Source: Kordia sp965283645
GTDB lineage: Bacteria; Bacteroidota; Bacteroidia; Flavobacteriales; Flavobacteriaceae
Length of the DNA stretch: 64,000 bases
Assembly: GCF_965283645.1 (NCBI RefSeq)
Contig: NZ_CBDIPG010000001.1
Coordinates: 5,456,001 to 5,520,000 of the forward strand
Direction of reading: 5' to 3'
Positions 9,767 to 19,553 of this stretch are shown piece after piece; positions within the stretch are counted from its first letter, which is position 1; the number at the start of each line of letters is the position of its first letter. Under the pieces are notes generated by a model, which saw only the letters and a list, made by a program, of their open reading frames with translations, was not told the origin of the DNA and ran no database searches. Both the position numbers and the translations under genes were made by a program.

Positions 9767-9788
9767 AAAAGTACAGTTATAACTACAT

Positions 9789-9823
9789 AAAAAAAAGTCA
9801 CTTCAATTGAAGTGACTTTTTAG
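9789..9823. terminator. Bidirectional terminator after katG
   Basis: Perfect stem AAGTCACTTCAA/TTGAAGTGACTT flanked by A and T runs. It sits between katG (plus) and the minus-strand operon that ends at 9850. Confidence 0.85.
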
Positions 9824-9849
9824 GTTATACTGTAAATACTTGTTACGAG

Positions 9850-10107
9850 TTAGTTATCAATTGATCCCATAACACGTTGCATAAAACTATTTAAAGCTTC
9901 TTTTTTTGGAGTACCATTTTTTACCATTTTGTTGACTTCAATTGCGCCATACATATTGGAAATTAATTCTCCGATAACATCTAATTCTTCATCTTTTAGT
10001 GAAGGAACTTCTGTTAACGCTTCTAATGTGTCAATAGTTTCAACAACATAATCTTCGTCATTCTCAGCAATAAATTGTGTTAAGTGTTTAATTACAGGTA
10101 ACTTCAT
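9850..10107 (-). CDS. Conserved small protein, DUF6952 type (85 aa)
   Basis: A short, acidic, all-helical protein (MKLPVIKHLTQFIAENDEDY at the start). Proteins like this occur in flavobacteria directly after thioredoxin and peroxiredoxin genes; I recognise it as DUF6952. No catalytic motif and no Cys are present. The operon order peroxiredoxin, thioredoxin, this gene suggests an accessory role in peroxide reduction, but that is only positional inference. Confidence 0.7.
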   Translation of the reverse strand: MKLPVIKHLTQFIAENDEDYVVETIDTLEALTEVPSLKDEELDVIGELISNMYGAIEVNKMVKNGTPKKEALNSFMQRVMGSIDN

Positions 10108-10162
10108 TTAAAAATAATTTTTATTCCCTTGCAAAAGGGAATCTTGTATTAATACTTACTAA

Positions 10163-10471
10163 TTAAGCAATTTCTTCTACTAATTCTTTTAAAACATCAA
10201 ACTTATTCGTCTGAACTTGATTTACAAATGCACCATTTTTAAAAGTAGCAAACGTAGGTAAGTTATCAACGGTAGCTAATTGTCTTGATTCAGGAAACTT
10301 TTCTGCATCTGCAATTACAAAAGTGATATTTTCTAACTCACGTGCTAATTTCTTAACTTTTGGTTTCATGATACGGCAATTGCCACACCAAGTTGCAGAG
10401 TATTGTACTACAACCGTTTCGTTGTTGTTGACAAGCTCTTGTAAATTATCTTGATTTAATTCTTGAACCAT
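10163..10471 (-). CDS. Thioredoxin-family protein
   Basis: A 102-residue thioredoxin fold with active site WCGNCRIMKP, so CxNC rather than the usual CGPC. The cis-proline region reads VDNLPTFATFKNG. It lies 6 bp downstream of the peroxiredoxin stop and is probably its dedicated reductant or a chaperone-like thioredoxin. Cytoplasmic, as no signal peptide is seen. Confidence 0.88.
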   Translation of the reverse strand: MVQELNQDNLQELVNNNETVVVQYSATWCGNCRIMKPKVKKLARELENITFVIADAEKFPESRQLATVDNLPTFATFKNGAFVNQVQTNKFDVLKELVEEIA

Positions 10472-10477
10472 GATAGC

Positions 10478-11122
10478 TTAGTTTACGTTTGAAGCTAAAT
10501 AAGCCGCAGTTCCTTTTGCATTAGCTTGCATAGCTTCTTTTCCTTCTTCCCAGTTTGCAGGACACACTTCTCCTTTTTCTTGTACATGCGTATACGCATC
10601 AATCAAACGAATGTATTCGTTTACGTTTCTTCCTACTGGCATATGGTTGATTCCTTCATGGAAAACAGTACCTTCTTCGTCAATTAAATACGTAGCTCTG
10701 TAGGTTACGTTATCACCTTCAACTTGGACAGTTCCGGTTTCTTCGTCATATACTTCGTTAGTAATATCTAAAATCCCTAAAATGCTAGATAAGTTTCTGT
10801 TCGTATCAGCTAATAAAGGATACGTAACACCTTCAATTCCACCATTATCTTTTGCTGTGTTTAACCAAGCAAAATGTACTTCTGGCGTATCACAAGAAGC
10901 TCCGATTACAATCGTATTTCTTTTTTCGAACTCACCTAAAGCAGCTTGAAAAGCGTGTAATTCTGTTGGACACACAAAAGTAAAATCTTTTGGATACCAA
11001 AATAATATTACTTTTTTCTTGTTGTTTATTGCTTCTTCTAGGACGTTTAACTTGAAAGTATCGCCCATTTCATTCATTGCGTCTACACTTAAATTTGGAA
11101 ATTTTTTTCCGACAAATGCCAT
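10478..11122 (-). CDS. Typical 2-Cys peroxiredoxin (AhpC/Prx1 type)
   Basis: The chosen start at 11122 (MAFVGKKFPNLSVDAMNEMG) gives 214 residues, the normal family length; a longer frame upstream to 11218 adds an unlikely 32-residue tail. The peroxidatic Cys is in DFTFVCPTELHAFQ and the resolving Cys in EVCPANWEEGK. It reduces peroxides and is the first gene of an operon with the CxNC thioredoxin and the 85-residue protein. It is transcribed divergently from the sensor kinase. Confidence 0.93.
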   Translation of the reverse strand: MAFVGKKFPNLSVDAMNEMGDTFKLNVLEEAINNKKKVILFWYPKDFTFVCPTELHAFQAALGEFEKRNTIVIGASCDTPEVHFAWLNTAKDNGGIEGVTYPLLADTNRNLSSILGILDITNEVYDEETGTVQVEGDNVTYRATYLIDEEGTVFHEGINHMPVGRNVNEYIRLIDAYTHVQEKGEVCPANWEEGKEAMQANAKGTAAYLASNVN

Positions 11123-11275
11123 AATTATATATTTTAAAAAGTTGTTATTTTCTGCAGCAAATATAGCCAAGCAGGCGTTGGTTTTATGTAAAGAAAATTT
11201 TAATTCTTTATTGGACAATAGATATCATTTATACTGCGAATTTTGAAACATAAAGGAATTTGATACTAGGTTTTA

Positions 11276-11302
11276 AATACGTCAGATGGCGTATTTTTTA
11301 AA
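11276..11302. other. Hairpin in the divergent region upstream of the kinase
   Basis: AAATACG, 8 bp, CGTATTT followed by T. It looks like a terminator for plus-strand transcripts but no plus-strand gene ends here, so it may be a leader hairpin of the kinase mRNA. Confidence 0.4.
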
Positions 11303-11431
11303 TGGCTAGTTTCTAGGAGATTTGTGTTGTTTAAAACGAATATAGATGTACGATGGTTTTGGAATTTTATAGAAAACCAGCTACCTTATACTAAAATTTT
11401 GAACCAATATGTTAACCAGATTTTTATGTGC

Positions 11432-13414
11432 ATGAAATTATTTCAACAGTTTACCTATAAAATTTCTCTTATTAGTTGCTTGATGCTAGGTACAATTACT
11501 GTTTCGTACGCGCAAACCAATCAACAAGTAATTGACAGTATTTCTGGAGTTTCGCAAGCTATGGAAAACGATTCTGTACGTGTGCAATATTTACACAAAG
11601 TCTTTTTTAAATATGCGTATTCAAAACCTGAAATCTCACGAAAACTTTCCGATATAGCTTTACAGAAAAGTAACACTATCGATAATAAACATTTAATTGT
11701 ACGTTCATTATTGCGAAAAGGAATTTACTATGACATTGTTGGTAAAAAAGATAGTTCATTACACTTATATGATGAAGCCTTTACAATTGCCGAAAAACAA
11801 GACGATAAGGATGCAATGGCTTCTGTATTCAATAATAAAGGATTGATTTATTGGGGAAAAGAAAACTACAAAGAAGCTATGAACTATTATTTAAGTTCAT
11901 ACAAAATATTTGAGCAACTTGGGCAGCAAAGAGGACAAGCTAATAGTTTGAACAACATAGGTTTATTGTTGTCCAAACTCGAACGTCCTAAAGAATCGAA
12001 TGAATATCACAAACGTAGTTTGGCAATTCGTAAAGAAATTGACGATACTTACGGAATTGGCGCATCGTATACAAATATGGTCATGAATTTTTCATCGTTA
12101 AAGCAACTAGATTCGTGTGTGTATTATGCACAAAAATCTATTGTAACCAAAACAAAAATCAACGATGTAAAAGGATTGGCAACAAGTTACAACAGCTTAG
12201 GGAAAACCTATCAACAACTAAAACGAAGAGATTCTGCGGTGTATTATTTGCAAAAAGCAGATGAAATTTATGCACGTTTTAATGCGCGAACACACCGTGC
12301 AAAAAACATTCAATTACTCGGAATTGCACATTATGATGAAGGAAATTATCAAGAAGCTATTGACGCATATACGATTGCTTTAAACAATTTAAACGATTCT
12401 CAACTCATGATCAAAAGTCAGGCTGTGCGCAGAATGGCGAATGCGTATCGTGAAATGGGCGATCATAAAAATGCTTCCAATTACTACCAAGAAACCATCG
12501 TATTATTAGATACAATTCAGAAAGAAAAAGAAAAAGTTGCCACAACAGAAATTTTTGAAAAATATCAATCTTCCGAAAAAGAAAAAGAAATTCTTTTGCA
12601 ACGTGTTCAAATTGCAGAACGTAACGAGAAAATATCACACAAAAATATTACCATTTACGGAATGTTAGCTGGTATTTTAGTAGTGTTTGCCATTGGTTAT
12701 TTACTCTACAATCAGCAAAAGCTAAAAAACAGACAACTCCAAAAAGAGCATGAATTAAAAGATGCCTTACTTAAAGTAGAAACACAAAACAAACTGCATG
12801 AACAACGTTTGAAAATTTCGCGCGATTTGCATGATAACATAGGTTCACAATTAACCTTTATTATTTCTTCCATCGACAATTTAAAATATGGTTTAAAAGA
12901 AGCAAACCCAGAATTTACAGAGCGTTTGTCCAAGATTAATTTCTTTACCAGAAACACCATCAATCAATTGCGAGATACCATTTGGGCAATGAATATGGAT
13001 ACAGTAAATTTTGAAGATTTGAAAATACGCATGATGAATCATATTGGTCAAGCCAAAGTGTTAACCGGAGCTTCTATTGAGTTTACCAATGAGGTTTCTG
13101 AAGCCACTACATTTTCATCATTGGTTGGAATCAATATTTTCAGAATTATGCAAGAAGCCATAAATAACGCTATCAAACATGCAAAATCAGAAGAAATTAC
13201 GATTCATTTTAAAGAAACGAACGATCAATATGTGTTAACAATTGAAGATGATGGAGTAGGTTTTGAAAATACTTCTGAAACTGAAGGAAATGGTTTAGAA
13301 AACATGAAACTCAGAGCGGAAGAAATTTATGGAAAACTGAATATAATATCTGCCACAAAAGCAGGAGCAAAAATTGCGTTAACGTTAGATAAGGCAGTTG
13401 CAGATACTATTTAA
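11432..13414 (+). CDS. TPR-repeat sensor histidine kinase (HisKA_3 type)
   Basis: From the ATG at 11432 (MKLFQQFTYKISLISCLMLG) the protein has 660 residues and a clear signal peptide; an upstream in-frame start would bury it. A periplasmic region of about six tetratricopeptide repeats (roughly 40-370) is followed by one membrane helix (about 405-425), a coiled coil, a dimerisation/phospho-acceptor segment RDLHDNIGSQL with the His near residue 468, and a HATPase domain with EAINNAIKHA, EDDGVGF and GNGLENMKLRAE. It autophosphorylates and passes the phosphate to the regulator 12 bp downstream. The signal is unknown. Confidence 0.92.
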   Translation: MKLFQQFTYKISLISCLMLGTITVSYAQTNQQVIDSISGVSQAMENDSVRVQYLHKVFFKYAYSKPEISRKLSDIALQKSNTIDNKHLIVRSLLRKGIYYDIVGKKDSSLHLYDEAFTIAEKQDDKDAMASVFNNKGLIYWGKENYKEAMNYYLSSYKIFEQLGQQRGQANSLNNIGLLLSKLERPKESNEYHKRSLAIRKEIDDTYGIGASYTNMVMNFSSLKQLDSCVYYAQKSIVTKTKINDVKGLATSYNSLGKTYQQLKRRDSAVYYLQKADEIYARFNARTHRAKNIQLLGIAHYDEGNYQEAIDAYTIALNNLNDSQLMIKSQAVRRMANAYREMGDHKNASNYYQETIVLLDTIQKEKEKVATTEIFEKYQSSEKEKEILLQRVQIAERNEKISHKNITIYGMLAGILVVFAIGYLLYNQQKLKNRQLQKEHELKDALLKVETQNKLHEQRLKISRDLHDNIGSQLTFIISSIDNLKYGLKEANPEFTERLSKINFFTRNTINQLRDTIWAMNMDTVNFEDLKIRMMNHIGQAKVLTGASIEFTNEVSEATTFSSLVGINIFRIMQEAINNAIKHAKSEEITIHFKETNDQYVLTIEDDGVGFENTSETEGNGLENMKLRAEEIYGKLNIISATKAGAKIALTLDKAVADTI

Positions 13415-13426
13415 TACGATACTTTT

Positions 13427-14077
13427 ATGAACTATAAAATCGCCATTGCGGAAGACAATACTTTTTTAGCGAATGCTTTAATAGAAAAACTTTCCTTTTT
13501 CAACGAAACACTTCACTATACATTTCGAGCGCGTGATGGAAAGGAGTTGATTGAAAAATTAAAGAATAATGCTGAAATCGATTTGATTTTGATGGATATA
13601 AAAATGCCAAACATGAACGGTATTGAAGCCACAAAATATATAAAAAAGCAATATCCAGCTATAAAAATTGTGATGATTACGGTTTTTGATGATGATGAAA
13701 ATATATTTCAATCGATTCAATCTGGCGCAAATGGTTATTTATTAAAAGAAGCAACTGCCGAAGAATTACACAAAGGAGTTGTAGACGTCATGAATGGTGG
13801 CGCAACAATGACGCCAAGTATTGCCATGAAAACGCTTAAAATATTGCAAAATGCTGAAATTACTCAGTATGAAGAAAACAATGATATCAAACTCAGCAAA
13901 CGCGAAAAAGAAGTCTTGGAACAACTAAGCAAAGGGTATGGTTATCAGTTAATTGCAGAAAAACTATTTGTATCGCCAGCAACCATTCGCAAACACATTG
14001 AAAATATCTACAGAAAACTCCAAGTACACAATAAAATTGAAGCTGTAGAAAAAGCGCGAAGACATCGTTTATTATGA
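13427..14077 (+). CDS. NarL/FixJ-family response regulator
   Basis: A 216-residue regulator with a receiver domain (phospho-acceptor Asp57 in DLILMDIKMPN, Lys in GYLLKEATAEE) and a C-terminal LuxR-type helix-turn-helix (LSKREKEVLEQLSKG, then ATIRKHIENIYRKL). It is the cognate partner of the kinase 12 bp upstream. Targets cannot be read from the sequence. Confidence 0.94.
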   Translation: MNYKIAIAEDNTFLANALIEKLSFFNETLHYTFRARDGKELIEKLKNNAEIDLILMDIKMPNMNGIEATKYIKKQYPAIKIVMITVFDDDENIFQSIQSGANGYLLKEATAEELHKGVVDVMNGGATMTPSIAMKTLKILQNAEITQYEENNDIKLSKREKEVLEQLSKGYGYQLIAEKLFVSPATIRKHIENIYRKLQVHNKIEAVEKARRHRLL

Positions 14078-14216
14078 TTCAAAAAACTATCTAAAAAGTA
14101 ATTGATACCGTTATTACGAGAAACTTTATTTCGAAGTAATCTGTAAGTGACTGACTTGAGTAAAACAGATTGCTTCATTTCATTCGCAATGACTACATTT
14201 CTCCGACAGAAACTTA

Positions 14217-15893
14217 TTAGGAAGCTGTTTTACCTTGTAATTGTTTTATTTTAATTTGGAAAGCCGCGAATAATAAAGTTGTAAATGGACTCAACCAGTT
14301 AAAGATGGCGTAAAAGAAATATTCGCTAACACCAACACCTAAAACACCAGATTGATACGCTCCACACGTATTCCAAGGAATCAACACAGATGTTACGGTT
14401 CCTGAATCTTCTAAAGTTCTACTTAAATTTTCTGGCGCTAAACCTCTGTCTTCATAAGCTTGTTTAAACATTTTCCCAGGAATAACTAAAGCTAAATATT
14501 GATCGGAAGCAATAACATTCAACCCTAAACAACTTGCTACCGTGCTTGCAAATAATCCGAAAACACTTGTTGCCATTTTTAGCAATGCTTGTGTAATACG
14601 AGATAAGGCGCCGATGGCATCCATAACACCGCCAAAAACCATAGCACAAACTATAAGGAAAATTGTCCATAACATTCCGTTCATTCCTCCTGAACCAAAC
14701 AATTTCTTTAATCTTTTAATTGTGATTAATTTCTCTAAATTTTCAGCCTTTGTAGCAGCTTCAGTTTGTGATAATGATAAGCCTACAAAAACATTTTCTA
14801 AATCTTCTTTAGTATAAATATTTTCAACATCATCATCCGTAAAAATATTATTTAAATCATCATTAGATTTTATAACGTCTAGTTCTTCTTTGGTAAATGT
14901 AGCTACATATTCTTCATTAGGAATTTCAATATTAGTATCAGTTAAAACTGCGTTAGAAATTACATCAACTTTAGAAGATGATAATTTATTAATTACATCT
15001 GTTTGAAATACCAATGCAAATATTGCTGCAAGAACTACACCTGTTAATAATGCAATCAATGGTTTTACTTTAAATAATATTAAAGCAATTACTGTTAGCG
15101 GAACTACAAACAGCCAAGGAGTAATATTAAAATTGGTACGTATTGTTTCTAATAAAAAAGCAGTATCTGTATTTCCGTTTGTTTCTACAGTTGTACTTAA
15201 TATGGTAAATACAATGAGCGTAACTATAATTGTAGGAACTGTTGTTAAGGACATATAGCGGATATGTGTAAACAAGTCTGTTCCTGCCATTGCAGGAGCT
15301 AAATTTGTAGTATCACTCAAAGGCGACATCTTGTCTCCAAAATATGCTCCAGAAATTACCGCTCCAGCAATCATTCCTGTTGGAATTCCCAAAGTACTAC
15401 CAATTCCGATTAATGCAATACCAACTGTTGCAGACGTAGTCCAGCTACTACCTGTAGCAATAGAAATAATAGCTGCAATTATAACAGAAGCTGGTAAAAA
15501 TATTTCAGGACTCAACACTTGTAAACCATAATATACCATTGCAGGAATAATACCGCTGACCAACCAAGTTCCAGCCAAAGCTCCAACAAGAAATAAAATC
15601 ATAATTGGGACAAACACACTTCTAAGGTTTTCCCAAATTTCCTTTACCATTAAACGAATAGAAACTTTGTTGAACAGACCATCAATGATGGCAACTCCTG
15701 CACCTAACAATAGAATTATTTGATTTGTATAAGCTCCAAACCATTCTTGATCTTCTACAAAAAATATATTATAAGCCAATAATCCCATTAAAATCACAAC
15801 AGGAATTAAAGCTTCCCAAATGCTTAATTCTGTATTACTAATGATTGTTAGGTCTTTTACTTTTGTTTCAGAAATGTTATTATCTTCTTGCAT
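14217..15893 (-). CDS. nhaC: NhaC-family Na+/H+ antiporter
   Basis: A 558-residue inner-membrane protein with about 11 hydrophobic helices and NhaC signatures such as IATGSSWTTSATVG and SGAYFGDKMSPLSDTTNLAP, where the Asp residues lie in the ion path. It exchanges Na+ for H+, useful for a marine cell. A hydrophilic acidic insertion of about 85 residues (roughly 300-385, with EELDVIKSNDDL) interrupts the membrane region. It is divergent from the gene at 15996. Confidence 0.88.
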   Translation of the reverse strand: MQEDNNISETKVKDLTIISNTELSIWEALIPVVILMGLLAYNIFFVEDQEWFGAYTNQIILLLGAGVAIIDGLFNKVSIRLMVKEIWENLRSVFVPIMILFLVGALAGTWLVSGIIPAMVYYGLQVLSPEIFLPASVIIAAIISIATGSSWTTSATVGIALIGIGSTLGIPTGMIAGAVISGAYFGDKMSPLSDTTNLAPAMAGTDLFTHIRYMSLTTVPTIIVTLIVFTILSTTVETNGNTDTAFLLETIRTNFNITPWLFVVPLTVIALILFKVKPLIALLTGVVLAAIFALVFQTDVINKLSSSKVDVISNAVLTDTNIEIPNEEYVATFTKEELDVIKSNDDLNNIFTDDDVENIYTKEDLENVFVGLSLSQTEAATKAENLEKLITIKRLKKLFGSGGMNGMLWTIFLIVCAMVFGGVMDAIGALSRITQALLKMATSVFGLFASTVASCLGLNVIASDQYLALVIPGKMFKQAYEDRGLAPENLSRTLEDSGTVTSVLIPWNTCGAYQSGVLGVGVSEYFFYAIFNWLSPFTTLLFAAFQIKIKQLQGKTAS

Positions 15894-15995
15894 AATGATT
15901 CGGTTGGTTTCTTAGCGTAATGTTACGATTTTGTAAACTACTATGCAAATCAATTTGGTTGCGTACCTTTGCGAACTTATAATTTAGATCAATTC

Positions 15996-17027
15996 ATGGA
16001 TTCATTAACGCAAATAGTACTAGGAGCCGCTTGTGGAGAAGCAGCTATGGGGAAAAAGATTGGAAACAAGGCGTTATTGTTTGGAGCAATTGGTGGAACA
16101 ATTCCAGATTTAGATGTGTTTGTCGGAAACTGGTTGTATGACAATCAAATTGACGCCATGCTGTTTCACAGAGGCTTTATGCATTCAATTACTTTTGCTA
16201 TTTTAGCCGCTTTTCTCCTTGGCTTATTGGTATATAAATTATATGATAAAGGAAAAAGAAAAGACACAACTACTCAAAAAGATTGGACGTGGCTGTTTTT
16301 CTTGTCAATCTTCACACATCCTATCTTAGATTGCTTTACAGGATACGGAACGCAATTATTTTTACCATTTTCTAATTACCGTGTAGCATTTAGCAATATT
16401 TCGGTGGCAGATCCTGCATATACAATACCTTTCCTATTATGTTTGATTGTCATGATGTTTTTTAATCGAAAAAATCCAACACGAAAATTATGGTTGAAAC
16501 TTGGTTTAGGAATTAGTTCTGTATATATGTTATTTACGATTGGAAATAAATTCTACATCAATTCTGTATTTGAAAAAACCTTGGCAGCGAAAGGCATACA
16601 ATATGAACGTTACAATACAGAAGCTTCTATTTTAAACAATATCTTATGGTACGGAATTGCAGAAACTGAAACCGATTATCATGTTGGTTTTTATTCATTA
16701 TTTGATACCAAATCTACCTTTACAGATTGGCAGACTATTCCTAAAAATCACGATTTAATTCCAAAAAACAACCCTGATTTGGCAAAACTCACGTGGTTTA
16801 GCAATAATTATTACAATTTAGAAAAAAACGGAGACGGAACGTATATATACAGTGATTTACGTTATCCTTCTATAGATACAGGAAATGGGAAATCTGCTGT
16901 TTTTTCATTTATAGTTTTTAAAGATGGAAATCGACTCAACATGAAACCATTTCAACCAGAATTTGATGAAAATATGACCATTTGGGACGTTTTAGAGATT
17001 TTTTGGGAACGAATAAAGGGGAAATAG
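15996..17027 (+). CDS. Membrane-bound metal-dependent hydrolase, YdjM/DUF457 family
   Basis: Starts MDSLTQIVLGAACGEAAMGK at 15996, the typical beginning of the YdjM family; the frame is open nine codons further upstream but that start is not conserved. Conserved His/Asp motifs follow: GTIPDLDVF, HRGFMHS and THPILDCFTGYG. Several helices occupy the first 190 residues, and the last 140 residues are soluble. Family members are called membrane-bound metal-dependent hydrolases but the substrate is not established. TACCTTTG at 15964-15971 could be its -7 box. Confidence 0.82.
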   Translation: MDSLTQIVLGAACGEAAMGKKIGNKALLFGAIGGTIPDLDVFVGNWLYDNQIDAMLFHRGFMHSITFAILAAFLLGLLVYKLYDKGKRKDTTTQKDWTWLFFLSIFTHPILDCFTGYGTQLFLPFSNYRVAFSNISVADPAYTIPFLLCLIVMMFFNRKNPTRKLWLKLGLGISSVYMLFTIGNKFYINSVFEKTLAAKGIQYERYNTEASILNNILWYGIAETETDYHVGFYSLFDTKSTFTDWQTIPKNHDLIPKNNPDLAKLTWFSNNYYNLEKNGDGTYIYSDLRYPSIDTGNGKSAVFSFIVFKDGNRLNMKPFQPEFDENMTIWDVLEIFWERIKGK

Positions 17028-17222
17028 TTTTTTTGGTTTATGAATTGTGAACTACTGCAAAGTTTTCAAAATTGTAACGTCATACTAAACTTGATTCAGT
17101 ATCTTATTCCTAATATGCGATTCAAAATGACAGCTTTTAAAGTTGTGAGATAATGTATAGATTATAAAAAAATTGAAAGGAATCAAAGATAATTTCAACT
17201 AGATTGATGATAATAGTTCAAT

Positions 17223-17474
17223 CTATAAACCATTCTCATACAAAAATCCAACACATTTGCTACACACATTCTTTCCAACTTTGGCACATTGTTTTCGGGC
17301 ACTATTTTCGGGTTGACAGGAAAAAATAGTTATTGAATCATCTTCAATATCCATTTTTCCACAAATTGATTTTTGTTGCGAGCGACACTCATCTTCTCTA
17401 GTTTTTGAAGCTAAAAATAAGTGCATTTCTCCAGTGTCTTTTTGCGCTCTTAATATGTAAACATTTCGGCTCAT
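17223..17474 (-). CDS. Small Cys-containing protein of unknown function (83 aa)
   Basis: I do not recognise this gene. It encodes 83 residues with six Cys, including CSKC near the C-terminus, which could bind zinc. It has no leader of the precursor type seen elsewhere in the window and no signal peptide. It stands alone on the minus strand. A perfect inverted repeat TTACGG-N4-CCGTAA lies 68 bp upstream of its start; near copies precede two precursor-like peptides at 36.8 and 37.2 kb. Confidence 0.55.
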   Translation of the reverse strand: MSRNVYILRAQKDTGEMHLFLASKTREDECRSQQKSICGKMDIEDDSITIFSCQPENSARKQCAKVGKNVCSKCVGFLYENGL

Positions 17475-17541
17475 TCTGTAGGGTTTCTTAATAATTCATT
17501 GAATTTAAAATTCAATGATAAGGATAACCTTTTTATGAATT

Positions 17542-17557
17542 TTACGGAAAACCGTAA
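17542..17557. promoter_or_regulatory. Palindromic operator-like site TTACGG-AAAA-CCGTAA
   Basis: A perfect 6-4-6 inverted repeat upstream of the 17223-17474 gene. Related sites at 36856 and 37220 sit 52-53 bp upstream of two small peptide genes. Confidence 0.5.
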
Positions 17558-17630
17558 AGCATCACTATTTTATAAAAAGCGAGTATTATTACTTAAGTTA
17601 TTTCTTTTATATGGTGTAAGTATTTGAATA

Positions 17631-17661
17631 AAAAAAGGAATATCTCTCAATATTCCTTTTT
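17631..17661. terminator. Terminator after the gamma-lyase gene
   Basis: Stem AAAGGAATAT/ATATTCCTTT with flanking A and T runs, 26 bp after the stop of the minus-strand gene at 17687-18901. Confidence 0.8.
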
Positions 17662-17686
17662 CATCGTAGTAACTAAAAAAGCCTAA

Positions 17687-18901
17687 TTACACCAAAGCAG
17701 GCTGTAAAATATTAAGCTCACGCATGCATGCACGCATGATAGTATAGGTTCTTTCAATATCATCGTCCAAACCTATAGAGAAGCGAATCAAGCCATCAGT
17801 TAAGCCCATTTCGGCTTGTTCGTCTTCTGGTATTTCTGAAGATGTTGAAGTACCTGGCGCACTAAATAAGGTTTTGTAAAATCCTAAACTTACGGCTAAG
17901 TATCCTAAATTTCGTTCTTGCATTAGCTCCATGAGTTCGTTGGCTTTGTCAATATTTCCAACATCAATAGTAAGCATGCCACCGAAACCATATGCCGAAT
18001 TCATCATACTTTTAAATAATTCATGTGAAGGATGTGAAGTCAAACCTGGATAAACAGTTTTTAAACCATCTTCTTCAAACTTTTTTGCCAAATACGCCGC
18101 ATTGTGACTATGTTGTTTCATACGAATGTGTAATGTTCGTAAATTCTTCAACACAGAAGCTGCACGCAAACTATCCATTGTTGAACCCAATAACATACTT
18201 GCGCCATCATTTACATTACGTAACTGATCAATAAATGCTTGTGTGCCACAAACAACGCCGCCAACAGTATCACTTGAACCGTTTATGAATTTTGTTAAAC
18301 TATGAATCACAACATCTGCGCCTAATTTTGCAGGCGAAATTGACAAAGGAGAAAATGTATTGTCTACCACTAATTGTAAATTGTATTTCTTGGCAATTCT
18401 GGCCAGACCAGCAATATTAGCAACTTCCAACAACGGATTGCTGACAGATTCACAGTATAATACTTTCGTATTTGGTGTAATTGCGGCTTCTACAACGTCT
18501 AATTTTGTGATGTCTACAAATGAAGTTTCAATATTGAATCGTGGTGTAAAGTTTTTCAAAAAAGCATAGGTTCCACCATAAATTGTTCTGCTCGATACAA
18601 TATGATCGCCACTTTGGCACAATTGTAATAAAACTGGTGTAATTGCGCCCATTCCAGAAGCAGAAACGTTTGCAGTTTCTGTTCCTTCCATTGCCGCTAA
18701 GGCTTCTCCTAAATATAAATTACTTGGAGAGGTATGTCTTGAGTACAAATAACAACCATCTGCGTCACCTTCAAAGGTGTCAAACATGGTTTTTGCGGAT
18801 AAAAAGGTATAGGTTGATGAATCTGAAATTGAGGGATTTACACCTCCAAATTCACCGAAATATTGTAAATCTTGAATTGTATTCGCAGGATTGAACTTCA
18901 T
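17687..18901 (-). CDS. Cys/Met-metabolism PLP-dependent enzyme (methionine gamma-lyase-like)
   Basis: A 404-residue fold-type I PLP enzyme of the trans-sulfuration family. PLP lysine in VVIHSLTKFINGSSDTVGG, phosphate-binding ASGMGAI, ring-stacking Tyr in SRTIYGGTYAF and the paired YSRHTSPSN are visible. Members include cystathionine gamma-synthase, gamma-lyase and methionine gamma-lyase; the exact reaction cannot be settled from the motif set. The divergent Lrp-type regulator 156 bp away suggests amino-acid-responsive control and favours a role in Met or Cys breakdown. Confidence 0.85.
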   Translation of the reverse strand: MKFNPANTIQDLQYFGEFGGVNPSISDSSTYTFLSAKTMFDTFEGDADGCYLYSRHTSPSNLYLGEALAAMEGTETANVSASGMGAITPVLLQLCQSGDHIVSSRTIYGGTYAFLKNFTPRFNIETSFVDITKLDVVEAAITPNTKVLYCESVSNPLLEVANIAGLARIAKKYNLQLVVDNTFSPLSISPAKLGADVVIHSLTKFINGSSDTVGGVVCGTQAFIDQLRNVNDGASMLLGSTMDSLRAASVLKNLRTLHIRMKQHSHNAAYLAKKFEEDGLKTVYPGLTSHPSHELFKSMMNSAYGFGGMLTIDVGNIDKANELMELMQERNLGYLAVSLGFYKTLFSAPGTSTSSEIPEDEQAEMGLTDGLIRFSIGLDDDIERTYTIMRACMRELNILQPALV

Positions 18902-19057
18902 ATTTTTTTAAATTTAAATAGTAAGTAAAATTCAGTATTATTAGAATTATAATCAAGTATTAGTAATTTATATAGAAAATAAAACTATTTAATTGTATTT
19001 TTAATGAAATATTATTTAAGAACAATTAAAAAATAACACACATATAGAATTTTTTCC

Positions 19058-19519
19058 ATGTTGAAATTAGATCAAACCGACCGAACACTTTTGATGTTGT
19101 TGCAAACAGATAGCAAACAAACGACCAAAGAATTATCAAATAAGCTAAATTTATCAGTTACGGCTGTATATGAACGTGTCAAAAAGCTTGAAAAAGAAGG
19201 TGTTGTTAAAAATTATGTCGCAATTTTAGATAAAAAACGAATCGCAAAAAGTTTTATGGCGCAATGTCATGTTCGACTAACACAGCATTCTAAAGATTTT
19301 GTAATGAAGTTTGAGCGTGAAATTATAAAGTTAGAAGAAGTATTAGAATGTTACCATGTTAGTGGTGATTACGATTACATATTAAAAATACTCGTTACAG
19401 ATATGGAAGCGTATCGCGATTTTATGGTAACCAAATTAACGGCAATTCCAAATATTGGAAACACACATAGTATTTTTGTGATTGGAGAAGTAAAGCATAC
19501 TACGGCTATTTCTGTGTAG
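19058..19519 (+). CDS. Lrp/AsnC-family transcriptional regulator
   Basis: A 153-residue protein with an N-terminal winged helix (LDQTDRTLLMLLQTDSKQTT, then LNLSVTAVYERVKKL) and a C-terminal RAM effector domain (about 70-145). It is divergent from the PLP gamma-lyase and probably controls it in response to an amino acid. The CPBP protease gene begins 34 bp after its stop on the same strand. Confidence 0.92.
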   Translation: MLKLDQTDRTLLMLLQTDSKQTTKELSNKLNLSVTAVYERVKKLEKEGVVKNYVAILDKKRIAKSFMAQCHVRLTQHSKDFVMKFEREIIKLEEVLECYHVSGDYDYILKILVTDMEAYRDFMVTKLTAIPNIGNTHSIFVIGEVKHTTAISV

Positions 19520-19553
19520 AAATACATATCTTTAGATTTTAAGAAAAAATTAA

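Noticed and set aside
11324..11431. N-terminal extension of the TPR kinase
   Set aside because: It would place 36 residues before a clear signal peptide; the ATG at 11432 fits better.
17079..17135. Possible REP-like intergenic repeat (GTCATACTAAACTTGATTCAGTATCTT)-type segment, shortened here to its first words GTCATACTAAACTTG
   Set aside because: It resembles repeats known from other Bacteroidetes, but only one copy is clear in this window, so I do not list it as a repeat.
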